From CAYHGX01 sp964356355 (lineage in GTDB: Bacteria > Patescibacteriota > Gracilibacteria > UBA1369 > LOWO2-01-FULL-3): a stretch of 64,000 nucleotides of DNA. The notes beneath the pieces are model-generated. The model saw only the letters and a program-made list of their open reading frames with translations. It had not been told where the DNA came from and did no database searches. Of this stretch, positions 33,506 to 41,096 are shown one piece after another. Positions within the stretch are counted from its first letter, which is position 1, and every line of letters begins with the position of its first letter. A program made the position numbers and the translations under genes. The DNA lies in NCBI GenBank assembly GCA_964356355.1, contig CAYHGX010000007.1, forward strand, positions 4,050 through 68,049, read 5' to 3'.

Positions 33506-33843
33506 TGGCTTGTTTGAGCAGTTAAAAGAGCAAGTCTCACCTCTCGAACTACTCTTCTAAGTCCTCCTTCAATTGGAGTCACTTCCGGCACCTCAATCAT
33601 CAACTCCGAATGGGTTACATTAATACCAAGAATACTCCCCACACACGATGCACCACTTTTACTCACAAGCTCAATCTGAGCCCCAACTTTAAAATCTACC
33701 TCAGCCAACTCCAACTCATCAGCATTCAACAACCGCCCCCCATCTAAAGAATCAAAATGCCTCTGCACAATTTCCGGCGTATACCCTGCAGGTAAATCCT
33801 CTTCCTGAACAGCTAAACCCAAAGGGTGAACAATATTACTCAT
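33502..33843 (-). CDS. Small protein of unknown function
   Basis: A 113-residue protein, no recognised family. It has a hydrophilic N-terminus, then strands such as FKVGAQIELVSKSG and CVGSILGINVTHSELMIEV, which resemble a small beta-barrel (Tudor/PilZ-like), and an Arg-rich tail. No signal peptide or membrane segment. The gene is supported by a canonical promoter on the minus strand (33896-33869) and by family-independent coding features. Convergent with smr, sharing stop bases. Confidence 0.68.
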   Translation of the reverse strand: MSNIVHPLGLAVQEEDLPAGYTPEIVQRHFDSLDGGRLLNADELELAEVDFKVGAQIELVSKSGASCVGSILGINVTHSELMIEVPEVTPIEGGLRRVVREVRLALLTAQTSH

Positions 33844-33868
33844 AAAATTAAATAAAAATTAGAAATTC

Positions 33869-33896
33869 ATTCTAACACCTAGCTCAGCTATGTCAA
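33869..33896 (-). promoter_or_regulatory. Promoter of the 33502-33843 gene
   Basis: On the minus strand TTGACA (33896-33891), 16-base spacer, TAGAAT (33874-33869). Back-to-back with the extended -10 of the ABC transporter gene, 15 bases away. Confidence 0.7.
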
Positions 33897-33910
33897 TAGT
33901 GCGATTTTAA

Positions 33911-33919
33911 TGGTATAAT
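33911..33919 (+). promoter_or_regulatory. Extended -10 promoter of the ABC transporter
   Basis: TGG-TATAAT ending at 33919. Transcription should start near 33926. The ATG at 33918 overlaps the -10 and cannot be used; the start is ATG 33954. Confidence 0.65.
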
Positions 33920-33953
33920 GCAACAAATACCGAATTCACACGTTATAAATGTC

Positions 33954-35717
33954 ATGAAACCCACAACCAAACTCACATTAAGATTTTTCTGGAAACACGC
34001 CAAACGCTACAAATGGCGATTAGCTGCTATTTTCAGCTTCCTCACCCTTGGCATCATCGGCAACATGGGCTGGATCCTAGTTTTCCGCAATTTTTTCGAC
34101 ACTCTCACCTCAGGTGAAAGTCACCGCATCATCGTCGCCGGGCTACTTTCAAGCCTAACCTGGCTAGCCATCGTGGAAGTTTGCGACGTTTTTGGCTGGC
34201 GCGGCTCACAATTTCTCAATTCCCACTTCCAGCCAAAGGTCATGGCCAACATCTCAGAGGAGTGCTTCGAATACATGCACAAACATTCTTATCGCTTTTT
34301 CAGCAACAACTTTTCCGGAGGCCTCGTGAAAAAAATCAACCGCCTCGCACGCGGTTTCGAGGATATCTCCGACAAAATCATGTGGGACATGTACCCACTG
34401 GTAATGAAAGTTATCACAATTTTAGTAATTCTTTTCATTACAAACGTCACACTGGGCACAATTATGCTAATCTGGACAACGGTTTTCATCGCTGCCAACT
34501 ACGCCCTCAGCCGTTTTAAATGGAAATACGATATCGACCGCTCAGAAGCCGACACCCGCATCACCGCCTCTCTCGCCGATACCATCACCAACGCCAACAA
34601 TCTTAAATTTTTCGCCAGTCTCAAGTATGAAATCGGCAAATTCCAAGAAGTCACCCATGACTGGTTCAAAAAAACCCGCAAATCCTGGCGCATTGCCACC
34701 TACATCGAATTTGGCCAAGCCATTTTCATGGTCATCCTCGAACTAATTATTCTTTATGTCGCCATCCATCTCTGGGACCAAAATCTCATTAAGATCGCTG
34801 ACTTCTATCTGATCCAAGCCTATCTTTTTGAAATGTTTCATCAACTTTGGATGTTCGGCCGCAACCTCCGCAACATCTACGAACGCCTGGCAGAAAGCGA
34901 AGAAATGATCGCAATTCTCAATCAGCCCTGGGAAATAAAAGACAAAAAAGGCGCAAAAAAACTCAAGCTCACCCGCGGTGAAGTGGAGTTTAACAAAGTA
35001 CAATTCGCCTACGGGAAAAAAGATAAAATCGTTTTAGAAAAGCTTTCATTCAAGGTTCGACCTGGAGAAAAAATCGCCCTTATCGGCCCATCAGGCGGCG
35101 GAAAATCCACCATCACCAAGTTGATTCTGCGTCTTTTCGATCTCAAATCCGGCAAAATTCTAATCGATAAACAAGACATCGCCTCAGTCACACAAGACTC
35201 ACTGCGCCAACAAATCGCATTAGTTCCCCAAGACCCAATTCTCTTCCACCGCTCCCTCATGGACAACATCCGTTACGGCCGCATCGAAGCCAGCGACGAG
35301 GAGGTGCTAGCAGCAGCCAAAATGGCCAACTGCCACGACTTCATCATGAAATTCCCAAAACAATATGAAACCTTTGTAGGCGAACGCGGCATCAAGCTTT
35401 CCGGCGGCCAGCGCCAGCGCGTGGCCATCGCCCGCGCCATCTTAACCAACGCCAAAATTCTAGTATTAGACGAAGCCACCAGCAGCCTAGATTCCGAAAG
35501 CGAAATGCTCATCCAAGACGCCCTCACCAAGTTGATTAAACAAAAAACCACCTTCATCATCGCTCACCGTCTTTCTACGATCATGAGCGTTGACCGTATC
35601 TTCGTGCTCGATCAGGGCCAAATCGTAGAAGAAGGACGCCACGCCGACCTCATCAGCAAAAAAAGTGGCCTCTACAAAAAACTCTGGGAACTCCAAGTTG
35701 GCGGCTATTTAGCCTAA
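33954..35717 (+). CDS. ABC transporter, fused membrane and ATPase domains (exporter type)
   Basis: A 587-residue half-transporter that works as a dimer in the cytoplasmic membrane. Six membrane helices fill about residues 20-310, then an ATPase domain: Walker A GPSGGGKST, Q-loop ALVPQDP, signature LSGGQRQR, Walker B ILVLDEATS, and the switch His in IIAHRLST. This is the MsbA/LmrA-like lipid or drug exporter family; substrate unknown. The start is set by the promoter (ATG 33954, not the ATG inside the -10). No accessory genes flank it. It ends overlapping the stop of the convergent hicB-like gene by nine bases. Confidence 0.93.
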   Translation: MKPTTKLTLRFFWKHAKRYKWRLAAIFSFLTLGIIGNMGWILVFRNFFDTLTSGESHRIIVAGLLSSLTWLAIVEVCDVFGWRGSQFLNSHFQPKVMANISEECFEYMHKHSYRFFSNNFSGGLVKKINRLARGFEDISDKIMWDMYPLVMKVITILVILFITNVTLGTIMLIWTTVFIAANYALSRFKWKYDIDRSEADTRITASLADTITNANNLKFFASLKYEIGKFQEVTHDWFKKTRKSWRIATYIEFGQAIFMVILELIILYVAIHLWDQNLIKIADFYLIQAYLFEMFHQLWMFGRNLRNIYERLAESEEMIAILNQPWEIKDKKGAKKLKLTRGEVEFNKVQFAYGKKDKIVLEKLSFKVRPGEKIALIGPSGGGKSTITKLILRLFDLKSGKILIDKQDIASVTQDSLRQQIALVPQDPILFHRSLMDNIRYGRIEASDEEVLAAAKMANCHDFIMKFPKQYETFVGERGIKLSGGQRQRVAIARAILTNAKILVLDEATSSLDSESEMLIQDALTKLIKQKTTFIIAHRLSTIMSVDRIFVLDQGQIVEEGRHADLISKKSGLYKKLWELQVGGYLA

Positions 35718-36041
35718 ATCCGAATTTAGCAACAAATCACGCAAAAACCCTGAAACATTCTTATATCCCTTCGCATAAGCCTTTTTCATAATAATTTTCT
35801 TATCCCCAGGCGTAACCCGAAATCTTATTACCTGGCCCTGCTTAGCACTATACTCCTGCTCAGCCAAAATCAAATTTGGCAAATCTCTAAGCAAATTTGG
35901 CACATCTTCATCCAAAAACTCCTGGCCTATATTAGCCGCAACACATTCAATCAAAGTACTATTCTTACCAACCTTTTCAAGAGTATAAGAATATTTTTTA
36001 TTATTAACATTCACGTAGTATTCAAAGTTTTTAATTTTCAT
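35709..36041 (-). CDS. HicB-like antitoxin
   Basis: A 110-residue protein directly after the HicA-like gene (its start overlaps the hicA end by 11 bases). The N-terminal half has strands in the HicB partial-RNase-H style (EYYVNVNNKKYSYTLEKV) and the C-terminal half a ribbon-helix-helix-like DNA-binding part (VIRFRVTPGDKKIIMKKAY, then VSGFLRDLL). It would neutralise HicA and repress the operon. The match to HicB is weaker than that of HicA to its family, so the call leans on gene context. Confidence 0.68.
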   Translation of the reverse strand: MKIKNFEYYVNVNNKKYSYTLEKVGKNSTLIECVAANIGQEFLDEDVPNLLRDLPNLILAEQEYSAKQGQVIRFRVTPGDKKIIMKKAYAKGYKNVSGFLRDLLLNSDLG

Positions 36042-36279
36042 TTAGTATCTGTTTAATAGCTTTTGCAATTAACTTTTTGTAAAAACTCTTACAATCATTG
36101 TTATGTATGGGGACGATTAAATCTCTCTCCAGCATCCAATGCTTAAACTTCTTATGGCTCCCTTTGGCCTCTACCTTTTCAAAACCAAGATTCAACAGTA
36201 ATCCCTCTATCTTAGAGTACCGAACCCTAACCGGATTGTTTAAAAATTTCTGTAAAACCCTCTCTCTTTCAACCATCAT
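36031..36279 (-). CDS. HicA-family mRNA interferase toxin
   Basis: An 82-residue HicA/YcfA-like toxin (double-stranded RNA-binding fold, cleaves mRNA). The diagnostic segment LGFEKVEAKGSHKKFKH contains the catalytic-type GSH motif, and the family's terminal part IVPIHNNDCKSFYKKLIAKAI matches vPvHxxxexxxgtlrkIlk. Toxin-first order and overlap with the next gene are standard for hicAB. Strong promoter TTGAAA-N17-TATAAT only 13 bases upstream gives a leader of a few bases. Confidence 0.88.
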   Translation of the reverse strand: MMVERERVLQKFLNNPVRVRYSKIEGLLLNLGFEKVEAKGSHKKFKHWMLERDLIVPIHNNDCKSFYKKLIAKAIKQILNEN

Positions 36280-36291
36280 TTCCGTAGCTAC

Positions 36292-36320
36292 ATTATATGA
36301 AAATCAAGCTATATTTTCAA
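36292..36320 (-). promoter_or_regulatory. Promoter of hicAB
   Basis: On the minus strand TTGAAA (36320-36315), 17-base spacer, TATAAT (36297-36292). The predicted start near 36285 leaves about six bases before ATG 36279, a near-leaderless mRNA. Confidence 0.7.
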
Positions 36321-36415
36321 TAGCCATATACACCCTAACCTACAAACATTAAATTTTCTTAAAATCCTATAATTTTCAGCCACATCTCAAGCATCACAGA
36401 TAATCGCTTTAAATA

Positions 36416-36456
36416 AACAAAAAACAGTGTCGCGCACAAAGTTATTACGCGACACT
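36416..36456 (-). terminator. Rho-independent terminator of the HtrA gene
   Basis: On the minus strand AGTGTCGCG (36456-36448), 13-base loop, CGCGACACT (36434-36426), then G and TTTTTT. A perfect 9-bp GC-rich stem, 28 bases after the stop. Confidence 0.85.
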
Positions 36457-36483
36457 ATTAACCACCGTCAAATAAAATTTCCT

Positions 36484-37707
36484 CTACTCAGGCAAACTCT
36501 CCAAAGTAACCTCCACCATCTTCTCCTTGCCCTTGCTCAAAACCTTCAACTGCAACTTATCTCCCACCTTTTTCAAAGCCACTATATGGGCCAAAGAAGC
36601 CTCATCATCCAGCTTCACCCCGTCCACCTCCAAAATAATATCATTCTCAAGCAACCCAGCCTTATCAGCTGGAGAACCAGGAAGCACAGCCAAATCCTCT
36701 GGCTTCTGCCCGCGAGACACCAGCACGCCATAATCTACAGTTAATTTATTAGCTGCCTTCAAATCTGGAGTAACCGGTACAAATCTCAACCCCAAATATG
36801 GCCTCACGATTTTCCCAGTCTCCTTCACAGATTCAAAAACTCCCTTCACCATATTGGAAGGCAAAGAAAAACTAATGTTCTCTGCACTGGAAGTGGCCAC
36901 ATTCACACCAACAACCTTACCATCCAAATTTAAAAGCGGCCCACCAGAATTACCCGGATTAATCGCCGCATCAGTCTGAATCACGCCCTCAAGCTGCTCA
37001 GCCTGCCCATAACCTTGATCCGTAGCGGTAATCGACCTAGACAATCCACTCACCACTCCCACAGAAACCGAATTACTAAACTGCAAAAGCGGATTGCCAA
37101 TTGCAATAACACTCTGTCCCACCTTCACCTTTTCAGAATTTGCAAACTCCAAAGTTAGCAAATCTTTAGCCTCAATCTTCAAAATCGCGACATCATTCAA
37201 GGGATCCTTCGCCAGCACCTTAACATCGTACTTTTTTTTGTCGCTCGTAATCACTGTGTACTCAGCCTTTTCATCACTCACCACGTGTTTATTCGTCACA
37301 ATATAACCATCCTCACTCACAATAAAACCACTTCCTCCACCAACCTCCTTTTTCTCAGTTCCATTCTGGCGATACTGCGGCATCTGAAAATTAAAACCAG
37401 GAAATCCACCAAAAGGATTATTGGCATTATTATCATAATATTGTTCCATAATTGGCACATCCTTAGTAATAATCACAGAAACCACCGCCGGACCAGCCTT
37501 CTCCACGGCCTTCACAACTAAATTCTCCTGTTGCGAACTAGCCACAGTTTTATCAGAAACATCCGAAACAAACTTATCAAAACTACCCCAAAAACCATTA
37601 GCATCTCCACCCTTAAGCCCCCCCATCTGCGACAAACCCACAAAAACCAAAAGCCCCGCCAGTCCACCTGAAAGCACCGAAACCAAAATATTCTTTGAAT
37701 TACTCAT
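36484..37707 (-). CDS. HtrA/DegP-like membrane-anchored serine protease
   Basis: A 407-residue quality-control protease. One N-terminal membrane segment (about 7-26) anchors it with the catalytic domain outside. The triad is intact: His141 in TNKHVV, Asp172 in NDVAIL, Ser254 in GNSGGP. One PDZ domain follows (about 310-400, GSPADKAGLLENDIIL). An Asn/Phe/Gly/Pro-rich loop lies before the catalytic domain at 90-115. Expression is predicted to be heat-inducible: a CIRCE-like operator overlaps its promoter, and a strong terminator follows. It is a single-gene unit. Confidence 0.95.
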   Translation of the reverse strand: MSNSKNILVSVLSGGLAGLLVFVGLSQMGGLKGGDANGFWGSFDKFVSDVSDKTVASSQQENLVVKAVEKAGPAVVSVIITKDVPIMEQYYDNNANNPFGGFPGFNFQMPQYRQNGTEKKEVGGGSGFIVSEDGYIVTNKHVVSDEKAEYTVITSDKKKYDVKVLAKDPLNDVAILKIEAKDLLTLEFANSEKVKVGQSVIAIGNPLLQFSNSVSVGVVSGLSRSITATDQGYGQAEQLEGVIQTDAAINPGNSGGPLLNLDGKVVGVNVATSSAENISFSLPSNMVKGVFESVKETGKIVRPYLGLRFVPVTPDLKAANKLTVDYGVLVSRGQKPEDLAVLPGSPADKAGLLENDIILEVDGVKLDDEASLAHIVALKKVGDKLQLKVLSKGKEKMVEVTLESLPE

Positions 37708-37725
37708 ATAGCAACAGTTAAATGC

Positions 37726-37752
37726 TTAGCACTCAATATACTAGAGCGCCAG
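37726..37752. promoter_or_regulatory. CIRCE-like HrcA operator upstream of the HtrA gene
   Basis: TTAGCACTC (37726-37734), 9-base spacer, GAGCGCCAG (37744-37752). CIRCE is TTAGCACTC-N9-GAGTGCTAA; the first half is exact, the second matches 6 of 9, and the spacing is exact. It covers the -10 box TAGTAT (37743-37738) and abuts the spacer. Confidence 0.7.
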
Positions 37753-37766
37753 CGAGGCAAAGTCAA
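37738..37766 (-). promoter_or_regulatory. Promoter of the HtrA gene
   Basis: On the minus strand TTGACT (37766-37761), 17-base spacer, TAGTAT (37743-37738), overlapped by the CIRCE-like operator. Confidence 0.7.
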
Positions 37767-37783
37767 CTCTCCAAGCTCAACTT

Positions 37784-38929
37784 TTAGTGGATATGCCCAC
37801 ACCCACTGTGTTCTTTTTCGCCTCCCTCATTAGGCTTCAACATCAGACAAGCAATAAAAGTCGTCAGTGGCACAGCCAAAATCAGCCCAATACTGCCCAC
37901 CAAAGTTTGTACGATTTCCTGGGCCATAAATTCATAATTAATCACCTCCAAAAAGCTCTGATTGTAATCAATAAATAGCAGCAACAAAGCCAAAGAAGCT
38001 CCTGCATACACCAGCACCAAAGTATTCACCATCGACGCAATATGATCTCTCCCCACATGCATAGCGCGCTTGTACAACTCATAAAAAGAAATCTCCTTTT
38101 TAGCATTCAGCAACTGCTGCACGATAGAAGACTGTGAAATGGTAATATCATCCATAATTCCCAGTACGCTAATAATCATTCCTGCCAATAATAACCCCCT
38201 GAAATCTACCACTTTTTTAGTTTCCACCTGTAAATAGCTCGTCTCTTCCACCGAAAGCCCGCTCAACACAGCCATTTTCGCAAAAAAAGCCGCCAAAAGT
38301 CCAGTAGCAACAAGCGCCACCAAGGTTCCTAAAATCGCTACAACGGTTTTACGCGTAAACCCGTGCGATAGTGAAAAAGTTGCAGGAATTATTAAACTCG
38401 CACCAATGATCGCCATCAACAAAGGGTTTTGACCCACCAAAATTCCAGGCAAAACTATCCTAAAAAGAACCAAAAAAGAAAAACCCATCCCCAGCAACGA
38501 TCCCAACCCTTGCCACCCAGTCACAGCCAAAACAATCACCACAAACAAGCCAAAAAGAAAATAAATCACCTTATTTCGAACCAATTCCTTAAGGTAAAAC
38601 CCCCCCTGATCATTCTTCGACACAAGAATTTCATCACCAACCATAAATTCCTTTTGACCACTTAAAAAAGTACCATCATCATCCACTTTTATCGCTTTCC
38701 CCTTCTCCTCTCCACTAGTCACCTGCATTTCAAGATGTATAACCGTGTTAGTCTCCCCGTTATCGTCCATCACCAAACTTTTATCAAATTTTACAACCTT
38801 CGCATGATAAGTCGGATCAATCTCGGGAGATTTATGATCCACAACCGAAAAAGGCTGAAAAATAAAAAACACAACACTCAAAACCCCAATCAATATAAAT
38901 CCCCCCATTTTTCTAATTTTAACTTCCAT
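37784..38929 (-). CDS. YibE/F family membrane protein
   Basis: A 381-residue integral membrane protein. One N-terminal segment (about 11-27) is followed by an outer beta domain (about 35-110, an OB-like strand set) and then about seven more helices from residue 113 on (VIYFLFGLFVVIVLAV, GMGFSFLVLFRIVLPGIL and so on). This is the YibE/YibF architecture, a widespread family of unproven function, possibly transport. The tail HSGCGHIH is His/Cys-rich and could bind metal. ATG 38929 is used; MGGFILIG seven residues in is an alternative. A TATAAT -10 lies at 38958-38953. Confidence 0.85.
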   Translation of the reverse strand: MEVKIRKMGGFILIGVLSVVFFIFQPFSVVDHKSPEIDPTYHAKVVKFDKSLVMDDNGETNTVIHLEMQVTSGEEKGKAIKVDDDGTFLSGQKEFMVGDEILVSKNDQGGFYLKELVRNKVIYFLFGLFVVIVLAVTGWQGLGSLLGMGFSFLVLFRIVLPGILVGQNPLLMAIIGASLIIPATFSLSHGFTRKTVVAILGTLVALVATGLLAAFFAKMAVLSGLSVEETSYLQVETKKVVDFRGLLLAGMIISVLGIMDDITISQSSIVQQLLNAKKEISFYELYKRAMHVGRDHIASMVNTLVLVYAGASLALLLLFIDYNQSFLEVINYEFMAQEIVQTLVGSIGLILAVPLTTFIACLMLKPNEGGEKEHSGCGHIH

Positions 38930-38934
38930 AAAAT

Positions 38935-39027
38935 ATGCTTAATATCACCGACATTATAACTTAATAATTTGACTTCCACACCTCCCCATACATATTATGC
39001 TGACTTATCAAATTAGATATTAAGCAT
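38935..39027. promoter_or_regulatory. Divergent promoter region with 12-bp arms
   Basis: ATGCTTAATATC (38935-38946) and GATATTAAGCAT (39016-39027) are perfect inverted copies, each just upstream of or overlapping the start codon of its gene. Read in the direction of transcription, both genes carry GATATTAAGCAT in the leader. Promoters: TATAAT on the minus strand (38958-38953); TTGACT (38969-38974), 18 bases, TATTAT (38993-38998) on the plus strand. Confidence 0.65.
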
Positions 39028-39292
39028 GAACCCATCAGCCGCCGACCAAACGCCCTATTACGAAATTGCGAAAACTCACCTCACCAATTCAAGCCCCACA
39101 CAAACAATCCTCGCAATGAGAGCAGAGGGCCTAGATGACGGCACGATTACCTACGCCCTAAGAATAGCCCTCAACCACACCTTGTCAGCTCAGTTTGAAG
39201 ACGCTCGCACTATCTCCCCAGACATCCAAGAAGCAATTGCAGCAGCCTTCAATGAAGCAGATGCGCCCACAAAAACACAGCAGCCTAACTAA
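39026..39292 (+). CDS. Small acidic protein, unknown function
   Basis: An 88-residue helical, acidic protein with no recognised family. It has Ala/Thr-rich stretches (FNEADAPTKTQQ at the end) and no signal or membrane segment. The gene is supported by a good promoter (TTGACT-N18-TATTAT) and a start that overlaps the 12-bp motif shared with the divergent YibE/F gene, which suggests co-regulation. Its end overlaps the stop of the convergent apbE gene by eight bases. Confidence 0.65.
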   Translation: MNPSAADQTPYYEIAKTHLTNSSPTQTILAMRAEGLDDGTITYALRIALNHTLSAQFEDARTISPDIQEAIAAAFNEADAPTKTQQPN

Positions 39293-40217
39293 AAAGCTCT
39301 CCCTTAAACCCAGCACTTCTAAAAATCTCTCCGCGCGGAGAAACCAACATCGCCTCCAAAGTCTGCACATGCAGACTTTTTGCGTTTCCCTTTAAAAATT
39401 CAACCGCCCTTTCATAGCCCATCACAAATAACGCAGTAGCATAACTATCAGCCACAATTCCCTTATCCGCCTGCACATACACTGCCATCATTTCATTCGC
39501 TGATTCACCAGTTCTAGGATCAACCAAATGATGCCCACCCTCCCAGCTTCGTCGAACCGGACTACTTGAAGCCAAAAAAAAGTCATCAACCTCAACCACG
39601 CCAATACCCTCTTCAGGATTTAAAGGATTCTCAAACACCATCCTCCAAGCACCAATTTCCAAATCCTTACCACGTGCATAAATATCACCACCAGCATTAA
39701 TCATAAAATTTTCCACCCCAGAAAATTGCTCCTTAACTAAATCCAAAACATACCCTTTACCCAAACCACCAAAATCAACCGCTTCAGATATTCTCACAAA
39801 ATTATCCTCAAAAAGTTCAATGCCACTAACCCCAGATTTCCCTTCTACAAAGCCACTTACCCCTTCAAAAACTTTCCTCTCAAAACTATATTCCGCATCA
39901 TAGCCCAGGTTTTCCAAAACCCTCTTCACCCTCACATCAAACACTCCCCCGGTATTACAATACATTTCATCAGCAAATTTCAGTAACTCATACATCTCCT
40001 CCGACACCTTCATTTTTTCGCCCAAACATGAATTCAACGCATCCAAATAGTTGCCTCGCTTAAAACGAGAATACAAATTTTCCACTCTCAAACATTCCTC
40101 AAAAGCCAACTCAAAGAGGGCGCTCGCTTCGCCTTCGGCTCCGCTCGCGCCCCCCAAACAAATAGCTATTTCCACTCTCGTCCCCAACACCTCCATCGCT
40201 TTTGCAAATCTCTTCAT
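39285..40217 (-). CDS. ApbE-like FAD:protein FMN transferase
   Basis: A 310-residue flavin transferase that attaches FMN covalently to Thr in FMN-binding proteins. Family motifs are present: ENLYSRFKRGNYLDALN near the start, VDFGGLGKGYVLD (the ApbE DxGGxxKGY motif), MINAGGDIYARG, and GHHLVDPRTGE with the metal-binding residues, then VADSYATALFVMG. There is no lipobox or clear signal peptide, so it is probably cytoplasmic or processed otherwise. It follows the FMN-binding lipoprotein gene by one base; that protein is its substrate. Residues about 23-34 (GASGAEGEASA) are encoded by a GC-rich palindromic repeat inserted in frame. Confidence 0.92.
   Translation of the reverse strand: MKRFAKAMEVLGTRVEIAICLGGASGAEGEASALFELAFEECLRVENLYSRFKRGNYLDALNSCLGEKMKVSEEMYELLKFADEMYCNTGGVFDVRVKRVLENLGYDAEYSFERKVFEGVSGFVEGKSGVSGIELFEDNFVRISEAVDFGGLGKGYVLDLVKEQFSGVENFMINAGGDIYARGKDLEIGAWRMVFENPLNPEEGIGVVEVDDFFLASSSPVRRSWEGGHHLVDPRTGESANEMMAVYVQADKGIVADSYATALFVMGYERAVEFLKGNAKSLHVQTLEAMLVSPRGEIFRSAGFKGELFS
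40118..40152. repeat. GC-rich palindromic repeat inside the apbE coding region
   Basis: On the minus strand GGCGCGAGC, a 12-base insertion, then GAAGCGAGCGCC. The outer parts equal the element at 30289-30309; the middle 12 bases are extra. It is read in frame as a Gly/Ala/Glu/Ser loop. Confidence 0.6.
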
Positions 40218-40218
40218 A

Positions 40219-40791
40219 TTATTTTTTAGCTTTTCCCTTAATAGAGGCCAAAGCTACATCAAAACCAGTTGGTGTTAGTGAAGCCCCATTTACCGCGCTA
40301 TAACCACCAATTTCATCTAGTTTTTTCCCAACCACCAATCCATTTACTCCAGCAATGAATTTCCCAATATAATTATTAGCTGCTGGATTTGAAGAACTAC
40401 CTGTCACATTCACCGCAGTCACAACCTCATCCTTCACTGTCAAATTTACAACGATGTTTTCCTGTCCCGACGGAGCAGAATATCCACCACTAGCACTATA
40501 TGTGCCATCAGCATATTTCACAGTCACTGTCGGCTCAGTAATAGTTGTAGAAGCCTGTGGCTGATCCTTTGGCACAGCAGGTGTAGAAACAGGCGTAGGC
40601 GCCGGAGTCGTCACAAAGGGCTCACTCTTCTCGGCATTTTCAGTCTCAACAGATTCCATCTGTTCCTCATTCACACTAGTCGTGTCCTGAACCACCGGCA
40701 CAGTCTGCTCAACTGAAGCTTTCCCACATGCCGTAAGTGAAACTCCAGAAATTATAGTCATCAACATCAGAAGCACGATTGTCTTTTTCAT
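40219..40791 (-). CDS. FMN-binding lipoprotein
   Basis: A 190-residue lipoprotein: signal peptide, lipobox LTAC with Cys22, then a Pro/Thr/Ser/Glu-rich stalk (about 25-95), then an FMN-binding domain (about 97-190). The flavinylation site normally reads SGAT-x-T; here it is NGASLT (168-173), so Thr173 is the expected phosphoester-linked residue. This is the RnfG/NqrC/PplA-type electron carrier on the outer membrane face. It is co-transcribed with apbE, which would modify it. No flavinylated-transport partner or electron source such as an Rnf complex is in the window. Confidence 0.9.
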   Translation of the reverse strand: MKKTIVLLMLMTIISGVSLTACGKASVEQTVPVVQDTTSVNEEQMESVETENAEKSEPFVTTPAPTPVSTPAVPKDQPQASTTITEPTVTVKYADGTYSASGGYSAPSGQENIVVNLTVKDEVVTAVNVTGSSSNPAANNYIGKFIAGVNGLVVGKKLDEIGGYSAVNGASLTPTGFDVALASIKGKAKK

Positions 40792-40838
40792 AAAAGAAAG
40801 ATAAATTTATAACGATAAAGCCGCCATATTCTACTACC

Positions 40839-41045
40839 ATGCATCAAAAAACAAAAAGAATTTTAGAAATAACCCTTGGCATTTTTATGGTAGCGCTTGG
40901 ATTAATAGGATTCATATTCCCTTTTCTCCCAGGCTGGCCACCATTTTTATTCGGAGTCATCCTCATCAGTCCGCACCACGGCCACAAACTTCTCAACTAC
41001 ATCAAGGCCCAAATCGACAAAATTAAAGCAAAATTCAAACGCTAA
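40839..41045 (+). CDS. Small membrane protein (PGPGW-like)
   Basis: A 68-residue protein with a hydrophobic hairpin: helix about 8-29, the turn FPFLPGWPPFLFG, then ILISPHHG and an amphipathic basic tail. The turn matches the PGPGW family of putative membrane proteins, whose function is unknown. Single gene. A hairpin at 41060-41088 just downstream could terminate it. Divergent from the FMN-binding lipoprotein gene. Confidence 0.72.
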   Translation: MHQKTKRILEITLGIFMVALGLIGFIFPFLPGWPPFLFGVILISPHHGHKLLNYIKAQIDKIKAKFKR

Positions 41046-41059
41046 ACAGTTACCCAAAC

Positions 41060-41090
41060 AGCACAAAGCCGCGAAATCGCGGTGTGCTTT
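41060..41090. terminator. Hairpin between the small membrane gene and the structured RNA
   Basis: AGCACA (41060-41065) and TGTGCT (41083-41088) enclose CCGCG-AAAT-CGCGG (41069-41082). The stem is strong, but the U-tract is short on either strand (TTTC plus, GTTTGGG minus). It may end the plus-strand gene, the minus-strand RNA, or both. Confidence 0.55.
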
Positions 41091-41096
41091 CAAAAT

